A stretch of 64,000 nucleotides of DNA, taken from assembly GCA_910583925.1 (NCBI GenBank), contig CAJTZJ010000006.1, forward strand, positions 39,752 through 103,751. Direction: 5' to 3'. Shown here piece by piece: positions 34,201-49,200 of the stretch. Under the pieces are notes generated by a model, which saw only the letters and a program-made list of their open reading frames with translations, had not been told where the DNA came from and did no database searches. Made by a program: the position numbers and the translations under genes. This DNA is from an uncultured Eubacterium sp. (GTDB lineage: Bacteria; Bacillota; Clostridia; Oscillospirales; Acutalibacteraceae). Position 1 is the stretch's first letter, and each line of letters begins with the position of its first letter.

Positions 34201-37200
34201 ATCGGAATTTTGATATCAATCTTAGCAAGGATATCAAAGATGTAGTTCTGGATAGTATCCCAAGTTGCTTTTGCAGGGATATATGCCTTAACAGCATCAA
34301 GATCCTTAACAATATTGAATATGAAGCTGAACAGATCGCCGTTTTCATCAAGTAATGCTGATACAGGAGCAGCAATTCTTGTTACAGGGTAAAGAAGCTC
34401 TTCAATGAAGGTCTGAATTCCGCCCTTATTGATGAAGTTAACAAGCTGTGGAATAAGCGCTACAATTTCATCAACAGGATTTGCAAGAATTTCATTTACT
34501 CTGCCAAGGAGTGACTTAAGGATTGCTTCTACTGTTGCATGGCCATCCTTAATGCCGTTTGTGTTGCAGCCAAGTACCGTCAGTAACGGCTTGATTGCAT
34601 TGATATAACCGTTTTCGCCTTCAATGGTAATTGCATTTTCGCCAAGGAGACCTTCAGCAACAACGATTGAACCGCCGTTAAGAAGAGCATCTATTACTCC
34701 ATTGAATGGTTTAACAAGTTCTGCAAGTGCTTTTGCGAAGCTGTTTGCATCCTTTACATTCCATGTCTTATCATAATCAGCCGGGTTCAGAGTGATGCCT
34801 ACATAAGCAAGGATATCTGTAACCTGCTTATTCTCAGCAAGACCCTTAAGAGCCTGTGCAATTGTGTTGATTAAGTTCGGAGTGTAAAGCTTACCGGCAA
34901 CAAGTGCCTGTAATGATTTATAACCTGTGCTCTTAAGAACCATAGGTACTACAGCATCAACAACATTTGATACTGTATTGATAAGGTTATCGATATCCTT
35001 AGCTGTTACACCGTTCGGATACTTAACCTTTGTTGTATTGATTGCTGCTTCAATTCTGGACCAATCAGCAACATGACCGTCTGACTTAAGACCATTGAAG
35101 AGCTTAATGATTGTTAACACAACATCTTCCTTGCTGAGACCGAGTAAACGATCTACAACATTGTTGATTGTTTCGTTATCGCCGATGAGATTCTTAAGTA
35201 ACGGACGAACAAGATTATCCTCATTATCCTTTACAACATCCCAAACGAAGCCGAAGAGTGTTACAAATGTGTCTGCCTTATCAGCAACAAGATCGAATCC
35301 TCCGCCTACTCCGCAGCCACCGAGATCCTTAAGAAGATTTGAACCATTAAGATAGATCGGATATGGAACACCGTTGATTACGATACCGTTGATAAATTCA
35401 ACATTTTCCCACTCTTCTTCGGTGAGATAATTGCGAATTACCTTTCCGTTCTTATCTGTTGTTTCATAATAGTAATTACCGTATTCATCACTATTTTCAT
35501 CTTTTTCAGCCTTCAGGATTCTGTAAGTAACATTTCCATCCTTATCGGTTGTTTCAAGATAAGCAACCTCAGGAATGAGAGTATTAACAATATCAAAGAT
35601 ATAATCCTGAATATTTTCCCAAGTTGCATCCTCAGGTAAATCGAACATAACTGCTACGAAGGAAATAAGCATGTTATATACTTCGTCCATAGGAAGAATT
35701 GGAGAAATTATTCTTTCGATTGGATAAAGAAGTTCTTCAATAAATGTCTGAATACCGCCCTTGTCAATAAAGTTTGCAATGGAAGGTATGAGAGCAAGAA
35801 CTTCATTTACAGGATCTGCAACGATTTCATCAACTCTTGCAAGAAGAACTGTAAGAATTGCTTCAAGTGTTGCTTTTCCATCTACGATGCTTGATGTATC
35901 ACAGCCAAGTACTGTAAGAAGAGGCTTGATTGCATCAACATAAGCATTCTGACCGCCGATTTCTACGATACCGTAAACATCAAGTGAACCGGCATTGAGA
36001 AGAGCATCTACAATGTGATCGAACGGAGCAAGAACCTTTGCAAGCTCTTTAGCAAACGAAGCACTGTCTGTAACTTCTCCGATTGTTGTCGGAACCTTAG
36101 TAAAGTCTATACCAACAATATCCTTAAGTGTATTGTTGATATCCTTAACAGTTCCGTCTTCATTTACACCAACACCTCTGAGTGCCTTAGCAATTGTTTC
36201 AAGCAAGGACTTGGTGTAAAGCTTTTCATTAACAAGAGCTGTTAATGAATCGTAACCATTTCCGTTAGCATCTTTAATAAGACCGGGAACCAAAGTATTA
36301 ACAAGACCTGAAACAGTTGAGATAAAGGATTCAACCTCAGCCTTACCGTTTTCCGGATAGTTAACCTTTGTCGGAGTTACTAATGCTGCAACCTTTGACC
36401 AGTCAGCCTTATGAGCTGTATCCGTATCAAGACCGTCTACAATATCGGCTAAAGCAGCAATGAATTCAAATTCATCTAATTCAAAAATCAGGTTGATTGC
36501 TTCATCAAGAATTTCCTCATCGAATGCATCGCCAATCATATCCTTAATGCATGGAACAAAGAGATTATCTTTGTTTTCCTTAACAAGCTTAAAGATAAAT
36601 CCAACAAGTTTTGTGAATACATCAGCCTTTTCAGGATTGAATGCAATACCTGTTCCGCTTCCGCATCCGGCAATCTCAGAAAGATCAATCTCAGGAATGT
36701 TGATTGGATATTTAACTCCGTTGATTTCAATTTCAGAAGGAACAAACTGAGCGATAAGCTTATTCAGCATATCTTTATCCGTAATATTCGTCCATGTTGC
36801 TCCACTTGGAAGATAATCATTAACCTCAGGAACAAATTCTGAAACGATTTCAAGAACAAAGTCAAACAAGTTCTGCTTATCATCCTTAACAAGAGATACT
36901 ACAGGAGTAGCAATTCTGATTACAGGATAGATAAGTTCTTCAACGAATATCTGAATTCCGCCCTTATCTACGAAGTTCGCAAGCTGTGGAAGCATTTCAA
37001 GAACTTCAGTGATAGGATCGGCAAGAATTTCATCAACTCTGTTAAGAACTACTGTAATGATAGCCTTAAGAGTTGGTGCACTATCACTTACAGTTGCTTC
37101 AAGATCCTTGCAGCCAAGAACCTGAAGTAATGGCTTAATAGCATATACATAACCATTTTCGCCGCCAATTGCAATACCTGCAATTTCAAGATCATCGCCC

Positions 37201-40200
37201 TTAAGAAGAGCATTTACAACAGGATCAAGTGGAGCGAGAATCTTAGCAAGAGCATCAATAAATGTTTCCTTGCTGTTTACAGTTCCAAGCTTATCACCTG
37301 TCGGAACAGCAGTAAAGTCGATACCAACAAGATCTTTAAGAGTCTTATTCAGACCGCTTTCAACTTTATTACCGTTTGCATCTGTTTCATATCCAAGACC
37401 ATTGAGTGCATTAGCGATTGTTTCAACTAAATTCTTAGTATAAAGTTCGCCTGCAACAAGATCATGTAATGATGTGTAATGCTTTCCATTAATATCAATT
37501 TTTGGAAGAAGCTTTGGTAATGCTTTATTTACGATATCTGTAATTCTGTCAACAAGTACAGTAACCTCAGCTCTGGAAAGAACATCAGCCGGATAATTAA
37601 CTGGCTTTTCAGCTACTGCTGCTCTGATTTCGTCCCAAGCATCTGAACGATCAAGTGCCGAATCAAGAGCATTTAATGTATTAACAAGAGCTACAACTAC
37701 ATTATCATCACTATTCTTGAACAATCTGGTGATATACTTATCAACCTTGCTGTAATTATCCTTAAGAACACCCTTAAGAACATCAACAAGTGTATCTTCA
37801 TTTGCATCAACAACAGCCCATACATATCTGAGAGCCATTACTAATGTGTTTTCGGCAGCGTTGCCCTTTCCATCATCTGCTCCGGCAAGTTTTGCCAAAT
37901 CAAATTCAGGAACATTGATATTTATAATATCATCTTTTCCGTTGCCATCAATATCGCCAAGATTAATGTTGTGAATAACAAGAGTCTTCGTTCTGTTGAA
38001 TATGATACCGGATTTAACAACCTCAGCGTAAACATTATCTTTCTTATCATTTGCTTTAAGGAATGTAGCAATGAGTTCGAAGATATTATTCTGAACATCG
38101 TTCCAAGCAATTCCCTCTATACCAAGAACACCGAGAACAAGATCGAATATATTGCCGGCACCAAGGAGATCAGCTATCGGATTAACTATTCTGAGAACAG
38201 GATAGATTAATTCTTCAACGAACTTCTGGAGACCGCCCTTTGCAATGAAGTTTGCAATTTCAGGAACCATTTCAAGGATATCGGCAACAAGATTTGTTGA
38301 ATCAAGAATTTCATCAACTCTTGCAAATACAACCTTAAGAAGTCCTTCAATTGAAGCACTGCCATCCATTGCATCAAGAGAAATTGTATTGCAGCCAAGA
38401 ACTTCAAGTAATGGCTTGATTGCATTAATGTAACCATTTTCGCCTTCAATGCTTACTATACCTGCGATTTCGAGCTTTCCGCCATTAAGGAGAGCATTAA
38501 CAATACCATTGAACGGAGCAAGAACCTTAGCAAGTTCAGCTGCAAATGTTGCACCGTCTTTAACTTCGCCTACAACTGTCGGAACAGATGTAAAGTCAAT
38601 TCCTACAATATCTTTAAGTGTCTTATTCAGACTGCTTTCTACTGTATTTCCGTTTTCATCCTTTTCATAGCCAAGACCATTGAGCGCTTTAGCAATTGTT
38701 TCAACAAGAGAAGCAGTGTAAAGCTTATCGCCTACTAATGCTTTAAGTGAATCATAGCCTGTGCTCTTAAGAACCATAGGTAACACAGCATTTACAATAT
38801 CAGTTAACTGATAAAGTGCATCTTTAACATCCTTTACAGTTAAGCCATTAGGATACTTAACCTCAACAGGAGTCTTTTCAAGGAGAGTTTTCCATTCTGC
38901 AGAAGTATCGTGTCCGTCCTTATTGAAGCCCTTAAGTGCTTCAACGAGAGCTACGATTACCTGATCGGCATCGCTCTTGAAGAGTTCTGCTAAGTAGTCC
39001 TCTACCTTACCGTAGATGCTTCCCTCTTCATTGGCCTTAAGAAGGTTTTTAAGAAGAGGAGTTACAAAATCTTTTTCGTTTTCTTCCACAACAGCCCATA
39101 CATATCTGAGAACTGTTACCAAAGTATCTGCCTTGTTTCCGACAAGCTTATCGCCTGTTACCGTACCGCAGCCTGCAAGAGCCTCAATAATGTTCATATT
39201 CTTATCAATGCCCGAAGGAATGGTAAGAGGATATTTCACTTTATTGATTTCAATTTCAGCAGGAACGAAATGATTAATAATATCAAAGATGTAATCCTGA
39301 ACATTATTCCAGGTTGCATCATTTGGAGCACCAATCTTAGATTTAACAAGATCGAATATAATGCCGAAGATATTTGCATCTGAGAAGCTGCCATCTGCGT
39401 TTCGATCTGATGCTAATCTAACGATAGGAGCAACAATATTTGTAATTGGATGAAGAAGTTCTTCAACCACTGTCTGCAATGCACCCTCATTAATGAAGTT
39501 TGCAAGAGCAGGAACGATTCCTAATACTTCATCAACAGGAGCAGCAAGAATTTCATCTACTCTGTTAAGAAGAGGATTAAGAATATTAGCTAAGAGATTA
39601 TTAGAATCAGCAGTTGCTGCAGTCTTATAATCTGCTCCGCTTATTGTTGTGCAGCCAAGAACATCAAGTAATGGCTTGATTGCGTTTGCATAACCATTGT
39701 CACCAGGAATGGTAAGTGCACCGCCTGCAACATCAAGACCTTCGCCATTGAGAAGGAATCCAAGAGCAGGGTTGAACGGTGAAAGGAGATTAGCCAAAGC
39801 GTTAACTAATGATGCACCGTCTGTTACATTCCAAGTTACTTTACTCCACTCAACCTCTTTATAAGAATGAACTTTGTTACGTTCAGCTAATACATTCGTT
39901 TCAACTTTTCCATCAATTATTGCCTGATAGAAAGGATCAAAACTTATACCAATAATTGAAAGCACTTTTACAATGGTTTCATCCTCACCAAGAGGAAGAA
40001 TTACAGCAGCAAGTGCATTTACAATGCTGTCTGTATAAAGCTTATCGGATACGAAGGCACTAAGTGATGTGTAAGGCTCTCCATTAGCATCCTTAAGAAG
40101 CATAGGAATTACACCGGCAACAACATCTGATAAGGTTTCAATTACATATTCAACATCCTTAGCTGTAACTTCACGTTCAAGCTTCTTGATACCCTTAAGA

Positions 40201-43200
40201 GGATATCCGATTTCTGTTGACTGATAATCATCATAAAGATTCCACTTGATATCACAATCCAAATCATTAAGATTTACAAGGATCTCAATAAGTGCATCTA
40301 CGAATTCATCAGCAGTTGTTACATCAAGAAGATTTTCAATATAATGTTTAACATTAGCTTCATAAGCTTCTTCGCCAACAAGGCTGATAACAAGAGGCTT
40401 AATCAAATCTTCCTTATTTGCCTGAACAACTTCCCAAACATATCTGAGAGCTGTTACAAGAGTATCAGGTCTTACTTCATTCTCTGCTTTATCACTACCG
40501 TCTGCAAGAACAGCACAGCCTGCGATTGTTGCAAAGATATCAGCAGTTGTCATACCTGTAATATTCTCAGGTATTGTAAGAGGATAAGCAGTGCCGTTAA
40601 TGGCAATACCTGTCATCTTTTCAGGCTTTTCAACATACTGCTTCTTTTCATCAACTGTATAGAAATAGCCATCATCATCTTTTGACAATGCAATCTTCTT
40701 ACCGTCAACAACAGTATAGTTTACATTGATAAAGCTTTCAATGATTGTAAAGATTTCCTTATGAACATCATTCCAATCATAAGCTGTTAAATCAATAACA
40801 TTAAGCTTATCAAGAATTTCAATTGCGAAATTAAAGATATTCTTATCTGTTACTAACTTAAGAATTGGGTTAATAAGATTTGTTAATGGGTAGATAAGCT
40901 CCTCAATGAACTTCTGAACTCCGCCGTTTGTTACGAAGTTTGCAAGACCAGGAAGGAAGTCTATTACCTTACCAACAAGATTCTTATCCTTAACGATATC
41001 ATCAAGCTTAGCAAGAACAACCTTGATGATTGCTTCGAGAGTTGGATTGTCTTCATCTTCAATTGCAGCAAAGCCAAGCTCATCAAGAAGAGGCTTAAGT
41101 GCATTCTTATATCCGTTTGCACCTGTTATTGTAATAACAGAAGCAACATCTACCTTACCGGAGCAAAGGAGCGCTGAGATAAGAGTATCAAACGGAGCAA
41201 GAACAGCTGCGATTGCATGAGCGAAATTTTCGCTCTTATTATCAATCTTCCAATCCAAATAATTCCATAAAACAGTATCAGCCCATGTCTGACCTTCAGC
41301 AGGGTTAGTAGAATTAGCTATTTCATTAGCTACATTTGTGTAACCATAGTCATTTAAGAGTTTTACGAAATTATCTCTTGATACATCAATACCGGCAAGC
41401 TTAAGCGTTGATTCCATACCGGCAGTTGCTTTATAAATAGCCTTAGCCAATGTAATAACAACCTCATTGGTATAAATCTTTTCTGTTGTAAGCTCTGTAA
41501 TAGATGTTTCAAGGAAGTTTTCTATAACACCTGTTACGATGTTAGAAAGAGTCTGAATAGCAGTATTAACATCATCTCTGTTGTAGCTATTCGGATATTT
41601 AACATCTGTAGGAATGAGATTCTTCTTAAGAATATCCCAACCTTCAGCTACATGATTACTTGAATCCGTTGCATTAAGAAGCTTAATTAAAGCTGCTGAA
41701 ACTTCTTCAGGTGTGTCATTAACCTTTGTAAATACATTGTTGATATACTCGCTGAATGTATCATAATTGCTTCCGAGTACATTTTCAAGAAGCGGATTAA
41801 TCAATTCAGGCTCAAGGAATTCAACAACATCACAGATGTACTGGATAAAGCAAAGCAATGTATTTGCTCTTACTTCAAGTGTCGGAACTGCTTTGGCTTC
41901 TGCAAGAGAATCTTCAAGAGCCTTAATGGTGTCAGCATCACTGCCGGCTGCCTGTGCTGCCTTAAGAGCATCTTCAGCTGCTTTAATTGCATCTGTTGTT
42001 TCAGTCTTAACAAACTGGCATCTTCCAAGTCTGTCAAACGGGCTGAGCTCTTTTGCTTCAGCAAGCTTTTTAAGGTCTATCTTATAAACAATTCCGTTGA
42101 TTTCGATGCCAAGTGCCTTTTCAACATCCTTAACATCATAAACCTTTGTTTTTTCTACATCCTTACCGTTTTCAGTAACGGTATATTTGTATTCATAACC
42201 TGTAATAACATCCTTGCCGTTTGCATCCTTTTCAATAACAGGAGCAACCTTTACATAGTGGCCGTCAAATACAGCAATATCTGACTTAACACCAACCATA
42301 TCAAGTATGCCATCAACAAGTGAAATCAATTTATCCCATTCATGAACTGAACTCCAAAGACCATCAGCCTCTGCGTTCTTAAGAACTTCGATATCAGCAA
42401 TATTAGCTATGAGCTTAATTACGATATCGTAGAACTTTTCAGGCTTAACTTCGTTTTCACTGCGAACTTCGCCTGTAAGAAGTCTGATAATCGGGCTTGC
42501 AATTTTAGTAACAGGATAAAGGAGATTCTGAATAGACTTCTGAAGACCTCCGTGACCAAGATACTGAGCAAGAGTCGGAAGGGTATCAAGAAGTGATCTG
42601 ATAGGTGTATCAAGAATTGTATCAATTCTTGAAAGGATTGGATTAACAATATTATAAATAATGTAATCCGGATTCTTGGCAGCCATTGCACGATATGTTG
42701 CACCGTCCATAGCATCAACGCCAAGAGCCTCAAGTAAAGGCTTGATAGCATTTGAATAGCCATATTCACCCTTAAGCACTACATTATCATGACCGTCTAC
42801 ACCAGTATGAGGATCCTCAAAGATAACTGCTTCCTTAGCCTGCGTAAATACGCCGATAAGCTCGCTGAATGGTGAAAGAACTACTACAAGTGCTCTTGTG
42901 AATCTGTACTGATCTGTAAGCTGAGCAGCAGGATCAGTGATTAAATCATTTTTGAATGGTGAGTTATCCCAAACATTTGCCTTGAACTCATCATAACTAT
43001 GGATATACCAAAGATCTGCAAGTTCAGGATTAGCAATCATAACAGGCTTGCCGTTTTCATCAACCTTAAGTACAGGCTTGCCGTCTGCATCAGTCTTAAC
43101 GGTGCCGTCCTCGTTCTTTTCAGTATCCTGAACGGTCCAAGGAAGATCGCCAAGATTTTCTTCGGCATCCAAAGCCTTGAATTTATCAGCAAGCTCATTA

Positions 43201-46200
43201 TAGCCATACTTTTCAAGCTGCTTTACAATACCATCACGGGTAACATCAATGTGGAGTATCTTAAGAAGAGCAGCCACAGTTGCATTATCACCGAGCGGGA
43301 AGATTACGCTTGCAAGCGTATTGATAAGGCTGTTCTGATAAATATAATCAGCAGTGAAGTTTTCGATCTTAATATCAGTGTAAGCATTTAACGCATTATG
43401 AACTGAAGTTCTTAATGTATCAATTGCATTTGAAACTTCATCAAGTGTTACACCGCCGTAATTTACATCAGCAGTTGTACCTGAAAGCTTAAGCTGATCT
43501 GCCCAATCCTTAGCAATCTCATCGAAGTCTGTTTTAAGACCATGCTTATCAAGGTTCTCAAAGAGTCTGATTACAGTTATGAGTATTTCATCTTCCTGTG
43601 AACCAAGAACATTCTGAAGATACGGCTTAATCGTTGCATAGAGATCTGCATTATTCAGTAAGTCATTTACCAATGACGGAATAAATGCATCATCATCCAG
43701 CTTGTAGGTATCTCCATCCCCTACATAAGAGCCATCACTGTGTTTCAGAATAGAGTTTGCATTAAGTATGCTTCTGATATATCTGAATACTGTTACGAAA
43801 GCATCGGAAGCCCTCTTTGCAATATCAGAATCAACAGTGCAGTTCTTTAACTTGGATAAATCATATTCAGGAACTGTAAGAGAATATTTCTTACCATTTA
43901 TTGTAATGTTGTTTACGATGAGCTGCTTATCAAGCGTAGTCATGTAAAGCTTATTCGGATACTCATCATCAAATCCAAGGAAGTGAGCAACAACATCAAA
44001 CAGGTGCTGATGGATATTATTCCATGTTACAAGTGTTTCGTTCTTGCCGTCCTTATCGTGATGATAAATACCTAAAATATTAAATATGATTGTGAAGAGA
44101 TCTTCATCGTCATCAGCAAGTCTGACAATCGGATCAATCAAATCAAGAACAGGTTTAAGAAGATTTTCAACAGCACTCTGGAGATTGCCCTTATCTTCGC
44201 CGTTTGCAGCCTTGAATGCAGAATCACTGAGGAATGCACCAAGTGAAGCAATTGTTGCGAAGAGCTGATTGCCAGGGTTGTGAATAATATCATCTACCTT
44301 AGAAAGGATCGGATTAAGAATATTGTAAATTACATAATCCTGATTGCCATTGGCAATTACAGTACCATCGTCTAATGTAGCGTTATTACCGTCAATATAA
44401 GCATTGAAATCATTTACGGACATTGCATCAGCACCAAGAGCCTGAAGCAGAGGCTTAACAGCGTTTCTGTAGCCCTTAGCACCCGTAAGCTGGATTTCGC
44501 CGAATACAGTTGAAGTACGAGCATTAAATAAGGTATTGATAAGACCGCTGAATGGTGAAAGCGCAACTACGATTGCTCTTGTAAAGCGATAGTTTGCATC
44601 AATATCAGCTTCTGAAACATTTGGATTATGGTAAGCACCTGTTGTCTTCCAAACATTATCAATAAAGCCATCACCATCAGATATATACCATTTCTTAGCA
44701 AGCTCTGACGGAACCATAACGGTATTTCCATCATCGTCCTTAATTTCTTCGCCCTTATCATTTGTAGCAGGAACGAACCAAACAAGGTCTGAAAGCTTGC
44801 CGTCATCTTTACCAACGCTGCCCTTAAGAGCGTTTACTTCTGCTGCCAATTCAGCATAGCCATATTCAGTAAGCTTAGCTGCGATTCCATCAATTGATAA
44901 GCCATTTACACCGAGTAACGGAAGGAATGCCTTAACAACATTGTTATCCGCAAGATTGAATATTGCCTGTGAGATTGTAGCAATAAGTTTGTCGTTATAA
45001 AGAAGATCTACTGAAAGATCAGCTATTGTATTGCCTGTTACAGCGGAAAGTACGCTTTGAGCAATACCTGAAATTGTGTGAACAACTGAGCCAACATCTT
45101 TTGATGTATAAAGTTCTTCAGCAGTTGTATCCGTAGCATAATTCTTAACAGGATACTGAACAGGAGCTAAGTCTACTGCCTCAGCAAAGTAATCATCCCA
45201 TGTTGACTGTACATCAAAACTTGAAGAATCAAGAGCCTTTGTTACAGCAATAAATGCCGAAAGAACATCTTCAGCTGTACGGTCAAGAAGAATCTTATTG
45301 ATGTATTTGCCCATTAAATTAAATGTTTCATCGCCAAGCAACGGCTTTACAAAATCATTAATAAGGGTTGGAATAGCACCATTTGCATCTCTGTTGTTTT
45401 CTACGATACCCCAGATGAAGTTCCAGAGAATTACAAACGCATCTGTTCTTCTCTGAACAGCAGTTGCATTCATACCATCGTTGTTTGGTAGAGTTCCCCA
45501 AGGAATCGGAGCACCAAGCTTTGAAAGATCAGAAAGAAGATCATTAAGACTGCTTATCTGAATTGCAGGAAGCGTTACCTTGGATTCAGGACGGGTTACA
45601 TTTCCGTTTTCATCCTTCTTCTCTGCAAGAGTAAGCTTAATATTATTGATTTCAAGCTTTCCGTCTTCTGTTGCAGTGAGATATACATTGCTTGCATCTT
45701 CGTTTGCCTTAACAAAGCCGGCAACGAGTTCATAAACATGCTTCTGTACATTGCCCCACTGGATCACAGCATCATCCATTGTTCCGTCTTCTTTTGTCTT
45801 TTCCGGAGCATTGAATACTGCAACGATAATCTTTTCAATAATTCTGTCTGTAATACCTGTACCCTCAAAACCATCCTTTGTATGGAGCGGTTCAAGTGTA
45901 TCTGCAGCAAGAAGTGCATCAAATACTACATCAAATAATTTAGAATTATCTTTTGAAAGAACGCCGATAATTGTATCAGCTATATTTCCTATCGGGTAAA
46001 TAAGCTCTTCAACAAGCTTCTGAACACCGCCCTGCTCTACGAAGAGCGCAAGACCGGGAAGAAGATTGAGAACTGCTCTTACAGGACCGATTGCTTCACC
46101 GGTTGCAGTTGAACCGCGAAGAATATTATTCAGTCTTGAGAATACCGGATTAAGAATATTGTAAATAAGATTGTTCGGATCAGCCTCTGCCTCTGACTTA

Positions 46201-49200
46201 TAGTCAGCAGGAGTTTTAAGACCATTTCTTTCTGCTGTACAGCCAAGAACCTGAAGGAGCGGATAGATAGCGTTTTCATATCCGTCTGCACCGGTTAAGT
46301 TTGCAAGACCGTAAATATTAAGTTCTCCGCTGTTAAGAAGGAAGTTAAGAACTTCATTCAACGGATGAAGAACAGTTGAAAGTGCCTTAACAAGGTTTGC
46401 ACGCCACTGGTCTTCTGTTTGACCGGCAACAGTCTGAATATTGAAGAATTTGCCTTCAATACATGGAGTCCAGTTAATATCGGAAAATTGTTTTTCTCTG
46501 ATAGCACGAATCTTATTACCTGTGCTGTCAAGCTTATATTCGCCTTCCTTATGAGAAGGATCAGCTTTTTCATCCTCCGCAGTATACTTTTCATAAGCAT
46601 AGCCGTCTGCTTCAGTTTCATCAGGAATCCAGAATGTCATAACATGGGTTGTTCCGTCCGGAAGATACTTCCAAGTGTAGCCGTCTTCCTCAGTTGCCCA
46701 GTATTTATAAACAGATTCCATAACAGGATTCTTATCTTTGTCTAATACATCTTCAAGCTTTCCTGTTTCATTGTTGAGTTCTTTCTTAACTCTTTCAACA
46801 TAGTTAACTTTAACACCGTCAACTACTTCATTCTCATCATAACCGGCAAGAACCAAATCTGCAGTTCTTGAGTAACCTGCAGTGCGAAGAGCATCAGCAA
46901 GACTCTCAAGAGTGATTGCCTCCATACCAAGAACTTCAAATACAGTTGCTACTGCAGCTGAATCAAGAAGCGGATAAACAGCCTTTGCAACAGTTACAAC
47001 AAAGCTTGAATCGTAAATATTACCTTCCTGCAATCCAACGATTGACATATCAAGGAATGCCTCAATAGCACTCATTGCAATATTGGTAATTACAGAAACA
47101 AGAGTTTTAACATCTGCTGACTGATAGCGATCGCCGCCGGTCTTAGTTGTATCTACTCTTGGATAGTCAACTGTAAAGCCGGGATCACGTGCAGCTTCAA
47201 CATAAGGCTTCCAGCTTGCACCGGCATGGTGACCGGAAGCATCAAGAGATTTAATTGCACCGATAATTAAATCAACAAATTCGCCGCCGTCATAATTGAT
47301 GTTGTCTTTATTCCAAGGAAGAATACTTTCCTTAACGATGTAAGGTCTGATTACTTCTGAGTAAGCATTCTCAAGAGTGCCTTCAAGAAGAGGATCAACA
47401 ACATTTGTTAATAACGGATCAAGGAAATCATTGAAGTTAGCTCTTACAACATCATCCCAAACAAATCTGAGAAGTGTTACAAGAACATTCGCTCTGGTAT
47501 CATCAGCTGTATTAACAACAGGAGCGAATGACCCTGTTGTGCTTGCCATAACAGCAGTTTCACCCTGACAGCCAGCAAGCTTAGCAAGCAATCCATTGAT
47601 ATCCTCAGGAATAATAATCGGATATGCAACACCATTGATTAAGATACCATTTTCTGTTGATGTAATATCCTTCTTAGGAATTACAACATCTTCATAAATT
47701 TCTTTTCCATCTTTATCAAGAACAGGCTTATTGTCTGCATCAACCTTCTTAACGCTGATTGTGTAAACGTCTTTGCCGTTCTCATCCTGAGAAAGCTTAG
47801 CTGTGTAAACACTGTCTTTATAAGTTGTTGTATAAAGAGTTGGGAATAAAACATCAACCAAACCTGAAATATCAGTATGGAGAGTATCCCATGAAAGCTT
47901 AGCCTTCTGAGTGATAGCTCCATCAAGGAATGCTGTATCTGCAAATTCAAGAGCTATCTGATAAATTGTCTTTCCGTCTGATGATACTTCAGTATCAAAA
48001 TCATCCATAAGAAGATCTACAATAATCTGAAGAAGTGAATCAATCGGGAAGAGAAGATTCTGAATCGCTGTCTGAATACCGCCTGCGTTAATAAAGTTTG
48101 CAAGGGTTGGAATTGTATCAAGAAGACCGCGAACAGGTCTTTGCATGATTGTGTCAATTCTTTCTATTAACGGATAAACAATATTATAGATTGCATAATC
48201 CGGATTCTTTTCAGCATCAGCACGATACTTATCTCTGTGAACAGAATTAACACCAAATGCATCAAGGAATGGCTTAATAGCTGAAGTATAGCCATAAGAG
48301 CCCTTAATGGATACATTATTGCCGAAGTCTACTTCATGATTTGTAGTAAGAACTTCAATCAAAGCACTGAATGGTGAAAGAACAACAACAAGTGCTCTTG
48401 AGAAACGATAGGTTACATCGAGAGCCTTTTTGAGAGCTTCTCCTGTAAGACCGATGTAATCAGGATTCTGATAAGCACCGGAAGTATTCCAAACATTTGT
48501 AATAAAGAGATCAGTATAATCAGAAGTTGTATCATATTTGGATGAAACATACCATAACTTACCAAACTCATCACTTGGAACCTGAATATCGTTTCCGTCT
48601 GCATCCTTCTGTGTTGTAAACCAAGGAATATCAGCAAGCTTGCCCGTATATGAGCTAATATTTGTTGCTAATTCAGCATAACCATAGTAATTAAGCTGCT
48701 TAACAATATAGTCCTTAGTCATTTTAACATTAAGAATGTTAAATATTCTGGCAACAGTTTCATTATCAGCAAGGGAGAATACACCCTTAGCAATTGTTGA
48801 AATCAAGCTGTTATTTAAGAATTCTGCAACAGCAAAATCACTTAAGTCATTAATGTGATCATTATCCTTAAATACAATCTGAGAAATAACATTATTTACC
48901 GTGCCGTAAATTGTTTCAATTGCTGATACCACATCAGCCTTAGGATTCTTTACAGTGAATTCACCTTCAACAACCTTATCGGATGTAATCTGAAGGCGAT
49001 CCTTCCAATCCTGAACAGCTGCATCTTCATCAAAGACGCCACCATTACCTAAAGCATCAGCAAGTCTGATTAATGTAATAAGTACATTATCTTTTTGTTT
49101 AGAATTCTCTACATAAAGAACATTTTCAACATATTCGTCTACTGCGTCATATGTTGCTGCCGGAAGAAGATCTTCAACCAATGGCATTACAAGATTATCA

